Below are positions 61,703 through 64,000 of a DNA stretch of 64,000 nt, piece after piece (the first letter of the stretch is position 1; each line of letters starts with the position of its first letter). Below the pieces are notes generated by a model that worked only from the letters and a program-made list of their open reading frames with translations, ran no database searches and was not told the DNA's origin. Position numbers and translations under genes: made by a program. The stretch covers positions 434,001-498,000 of the forward strand of contig NZ_JAAOZB010000002.1 in assembly GCF_011761265.1 (NCBI RefSeq). Reading direction: 5' to 3'. The stretch comes from Microbacterium halimionae (GTDB lineage: Bacteria; Actinomycetota; Actinomycetes; Actinomycetales; Microbacteriaceae).

Positions 61703-62928
61703 CCGTGGCGAGCAGCGCGCGGTAACGCTCGCGCGAGATCAGCCGTTGCGTCGCCCCAGCTCGATACCGACACATTTTCGAGGCCTTGCCACGCCGCGGC
61801 TTCGTTGAGTACGCCTGCTGTTCGTTCGGCCCAGCGAGGCTCCGGAGGGCCTTCCCACCACGCTGACTGTACGAGCAACGTCGAGCGTGCACGATCTGCC
61901 TTGAGGTCAACGCGCGCGACGATTCGATCGTCGATGAGCACGGGCAAGGAGTAATAGCCGTAGATTCGCTTCTGCGCCGGCGTATAGATCTCAATCCGGT
62001 AGTCGAAGTTGAAAAGCCGTGACGCACGGTCCCGAAACCACACCATCGGATCGAACGGCGTGAGAACCGCGGCGGCATCGATGCGTCGGGGAACTGACGC
62101 ACGAGCATCCATCCATGCCGGAATTGGTTTATCGCGGGACTCCCACCCGTCAACAGTCACGGGTGTAAGGGTTCCTCCCTCAACGAGGGCATCGAGAGAT
62201 TCCGTGACAGCGCGACGATCTTTAATGCGCCAGTAGTCCGCGACGTCTGCGGCCGTCGCGACACCGAGCGCACGCGTTGCGCGTTCCACGAGCCGCAGTA
62301 TCGCCTCATCGCGTGGCACGGTCGCATTCATGACTGCGGGAGGGATTAGCTGCTCAGCAAGGGCGTACCGGCGCTCGAAACCCCGACGACCAGCGATCGC
62401 GACGTCGCCACAGAGCCAAAGAAGCTCGAGTGCACGCTTCACATCGCTCCAGCCCCACCAGCTGCTCTTTCGAGAATGCTCCACGTCAAATTCAATTTCT
62501 GCCGGACGAAGAGGCCCTCTCGCTGAAAGTTCGCGATAAACCCACTCGACCACTTCAGGTTTTGAGGAGAGCCAGGCATCGGGACCATCACGGTAGCGCG
62601 CGCGCATGTCGCGCATGCGAAAGTTGAAGAGCGCCCAGTCCTCGATGGCGATGAACGCGGCCATATGCGCCCAGTATTCGACAAAGGGTGCGCGTTCTTC
62701 GAAGAGCAGCTGGTCAAGCTGGGCGCGGTCGTACGCTCCCAAACGAGAGAACATCGGCATGTAATGCGAACGCGAAAACACGTTCACCGAATCGATTTGC
62801 ACGGTCGCCATACGTCCGAAAGCGCGACGGAGATGCTCTGCCGTGACGCGATCGGGGCGGGCGCGTCCGAAGCCTTGCGCGGCTAAGGCGAGGCGCCGAG
62901 CTTCTGCTGCACTGAGGGTCTGTCTCAC
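61699..62928 (-). CDS. Winged-helix DNA glycosylase, YcaQ/AlkX (HTH_42) family
   Basis: 409 residues. HTH_42-family proteins unhook interstrand crosslinks or remove bulky alkylated bases. The N-terminal helices and catalytic motif are visible as VQIDSVNVFSRSHYMP with Q44 and D46 (QxD), which fits the YcaQ/AlkX group rather than the QxQ AlkZ group. Tandem winged helices follow, and the C-terminal beta-barrel has DPMVWFRDRASRLFNFDYRIEIY and YYSLPVLIDDRIVARVDLK. The GTG at 62928 has TAGTCT 6 nt upstream and no ribosome-binding site, so a leaderless message is inferred. It is divergent from the AI-2E family gene. Confidence 0.9.
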   Translation of the reverse strand: MRQTLSAAEARRLALAAQGFGRARPDRVTAEHLRRAFGRMATVQIDSVNVFSRSHYMPMFSRLGAYDRAQLDQLLFEERAPFVEYWAHMAAFIAIEDWALFNFRMRDMRARYRDGPDAWLSSKPEVVEWVYRELSARGPLRPAEIEFDVEHSRKSSWWGWSDVKRALELLWLCGDVAIAGRRGFERRYALAEQLIPPAVMNATVPRDEAILRLVERATRALGVATAADVADYWRIKDRRAVTESLDALVEGGTLTPVTVDGWESRDKPIPAWMDARASVPRRIDAAAVLTPFDPMVWFRDRASRLFNFDYRIEIYTPAQKRIYGYYSLPVLIDDRIVARVDLKADRARSTLLVQSAWWEGPPEPRWAERTAGVLNEAAAWQGLENVSVSSWGDATADLARALPRAARHG

Positions 62929-62934
62929 CCCGGA

Positions 62935-62940
62935 AGACTA
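62935..62940 (-). promoter_or_regulatory. -10 element of the YcaQ-like gene
   Basis: On the minus strand this is TAGTCT, exactly 6 nt before the GTG at 62928. It forms a divergent pair with the -10 at 62977. Confidence 0.5.
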
Positions 62941-62976
62941 CGGGTGAGCGCCGACACCGTGTGTCAATAGCGCAAC

Positions 62977-62982
62977 TAGACT
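62977..62982 (+). promoter_or_regulatory. -10 element of the AI-2E family gene
   Basis: TAGACT, exactly 6 nt before the GTG at 62989, with no ribosome-binding site: a leaderless mRNA is inferred. Confidence 0.55.
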
Positions 62983-62988
62983 GAGCGG

Positions 62989-64000
62989 GTGACCGGTTCT
63001 GACGACAAGCGGCGCGGTGCATTTCTCGAGGCACTGCGAGGCAGAGTGGTGAGCACCGAGAGCTCGGAAGTTGTTCCACGGGGTATGAGGGTAGCGACTG
63101 CGTTCGCCTGGCGACTGCTCGTCATCGCTGCGGCCGTTGGCGTTGGAATCTGGCTGATCATTCAGCTCAAGCTTCTTGTCATCCCATTGCTCGTTGCGAT
63201 TCTTGTCACGGCGCTGCTGTGGCCGGCTTTCACCTGGATGCTTCGTCATCGCGTGCCGCGCTGGGTCGCTATCGTGATCGCGCTCGTCGGTACTCTCTCG
63301 ATTGTCTCTGGCTTGCTATGGCTGGCCGGCTGGCAGGTAGCACGCCAATGGTCGTCAGTGCAGGATCGAACGGTCGAGGCAACAGGTCAGTTTCGTGACT
63401 ACTTGATCCAGGGGCCCCTTCACCTCACGGCTCAAGATATCGACGGCATCCTGAGCCAGATCGTCTCTCTTGTGCAAGAGCAGGCCCAACTGTTGTTGTC
63501 GGGGGCACTCGCGATCGGCAGCACAGTGGGGCACGTGGCCACGGGTTTTCTCCTCGCCATCTTCATTTTGCTCTGCATCCTCGCTGACGGAGGCGGCATC
63601 TGGCGCTGGACCACGCGTCTCTTTCCTCGAGCTGCGCGCCCCGCTATCGACCATGCCTCTCGGGCCGGCTGGGTGACTGTCGTGAACTATGCACGCACAC
63701 AGATGCTCGTCGCAACGATCGACGCGGTGGGTATCGGCTTGGGCGCATTCTTTCTGGGCGTACCCCTCGCGGTACCAGTCGCCATTCTTGTCTTCCTCGG
63801 TGCCTTTGTGCCGATCGTTGGTGCGGTTGTGACGGGCGCCGTCGCTGTATTCCTTGCTCTCGTTTACAACGGACCCTGGATCGCGCTCTGGATGCTCGTG
63901 GTCGTGCTTGCGGTGCAGCAAATCGAGGGCCACATCCTGCAGCCGATCCTCATGGGTTCCGCCGTCAAAGTTCATCCCCTCGCTGTTGTGCTGGTGGTGA
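62989..64000 (+). CDS. AI-2E family transporter (3' end outside window)
   Basis: 337 codons are visible and the frame stays open to the window end. The polar N-terminus of about 35 residues is followed by several hydrophobic helices, and the diagnostic C-terminal block VFLGAFVPIVGAVVTGAV, QQIEGHILQPILMG and VHPLAVVLVV is present. Despite the name, members of this family act as Na+/H+ or small-molecule exporters as well as AI-2 exporters, so substrate is open. The GTG start is chosen because the -10 hexamer TAGACT lies 6 nt upstream; later in-frame GTG codons near 63046 would cut the family N-terminus. Confidence 0.9.
   Translation, partial: MTGSDDKRRGAFLEALRGRVVSTESSEVVPRGMRVATAFAWRLLVIAAAVGVGIWLIIQLKLLVIPLLVAILVTALLWPAFTWMLRHRVPRWVAIVIALVGTLSIVSGLLWLAGWQVARQWSSVQDRTVEATGQFRDYLIQGPLHLTAQDIDGILSQIVSLVQEQAQLLLSGALAIGSTVGHVATGFLLAIFILLCILADGGGIWRWTTRLFPRAARPAIDHASRAGWVTVVNYARTQMLVATIDAVGIGLGAFFLGVPLAVPVAILVFLGAFVPIVGAVVTGAVAVFLALVYNGPWIALWMLVVVLAVQQIEGHILQPILMGSAVKVHPLAVVLVV

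Overview
The window is a piece of a high-GC Gram-positive chromosome. Gene content and order, prs next to glmU, the eno - divIC - DUF501 - S8 peptidase block, GTG/TTG starts, many apparently leaderless promoters, an Eis-type acetyltransferase and a CTC-type L25 all point to an actinobacterium, most likely Microbacteriaceae (Microbacterium or a relative). Species cannot be fixed from the sequence alone. Coding density is very high. There is no rRNA, CRISPR array, transposase or prophage, and no gene-free stretch over 300 bp.

Layout. 1-7.7 kb: a sugar MFS permease cut by the window edge, rsmA, a cyclic-nucleotide-type phosphodiesterase, a Stealth sugar-phosphate transferase, an aldo/keto reductase, ispE and an Eis-like acetyltransferase. 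7.9-11.5 kb: DUF427 gene, then a four-gene OpuC-type glycine betaine importer closed by a strong terminator. 11.5-14.4 kb: ABC-F protein, a membrane protein and a MarR regulator. 14.4-17 kb: tRNA-Gln abutting glmU, then prs. 17-20 kb: a three-gene covalent-flavin electron-transfer cassette (FMN-bind lipoprotein, ApbE, NqrB/FNR-like membrane reductase). 20-24.6 kb: OmpR-type two-component system divergent from a MacB/FtsX-like ABC exporter. 24.6-32.5 kb: corA, gnd, a 39-aa membrane peptide, rplY, pth, mfd. 32.5-43.8 kb: ppc, nhaA, mazG, hisS, eno, divIC, DUF501, an S8 peptidase, NDH-2, then a tRNA with a UAA anticodon.

44.0-58.2 kb holds the most interesting system. Two large secreted GH31 enzymes (one with a C-terminal CBM20, one with a CBM35-like module) lie divergent from a ROK repressor, two sugar-ABC permeases, a binding lipoprotein, a cytoplasmic GH15 and a cytoplasmic GH31. 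The cytoplasmic GH31 is visibly paralogous to the CBM35 enzyme. The set matches what is expected for extracellular conversion of starch into an alpha-1,3/alpha-1,6 cyclic tetrasaccharide (cycloalternan, cyclic nigerosylnigerose), its import, and its breakdown to glucose. That assignment is inferred from architecture and context. No dedicated transport ATPase is present. The locus looks richer in GC than its flanks and begins just after the tRNA, so it may be an acquired block.

58.5-64 kb: PLP amino-acid aldolase/deaminase, a sugar-lactone oxidase, LemA, a YcaQ/AlkX-type DNA glycosylase and a truncated AI-2E family permease. Recurrent themes are 4-bp ATGA/GTGA translational couplings inside operons and a -10 hexamer exactly 6 nt before the start codon at several single-gene promoters, which implies leaderless mRNAs.
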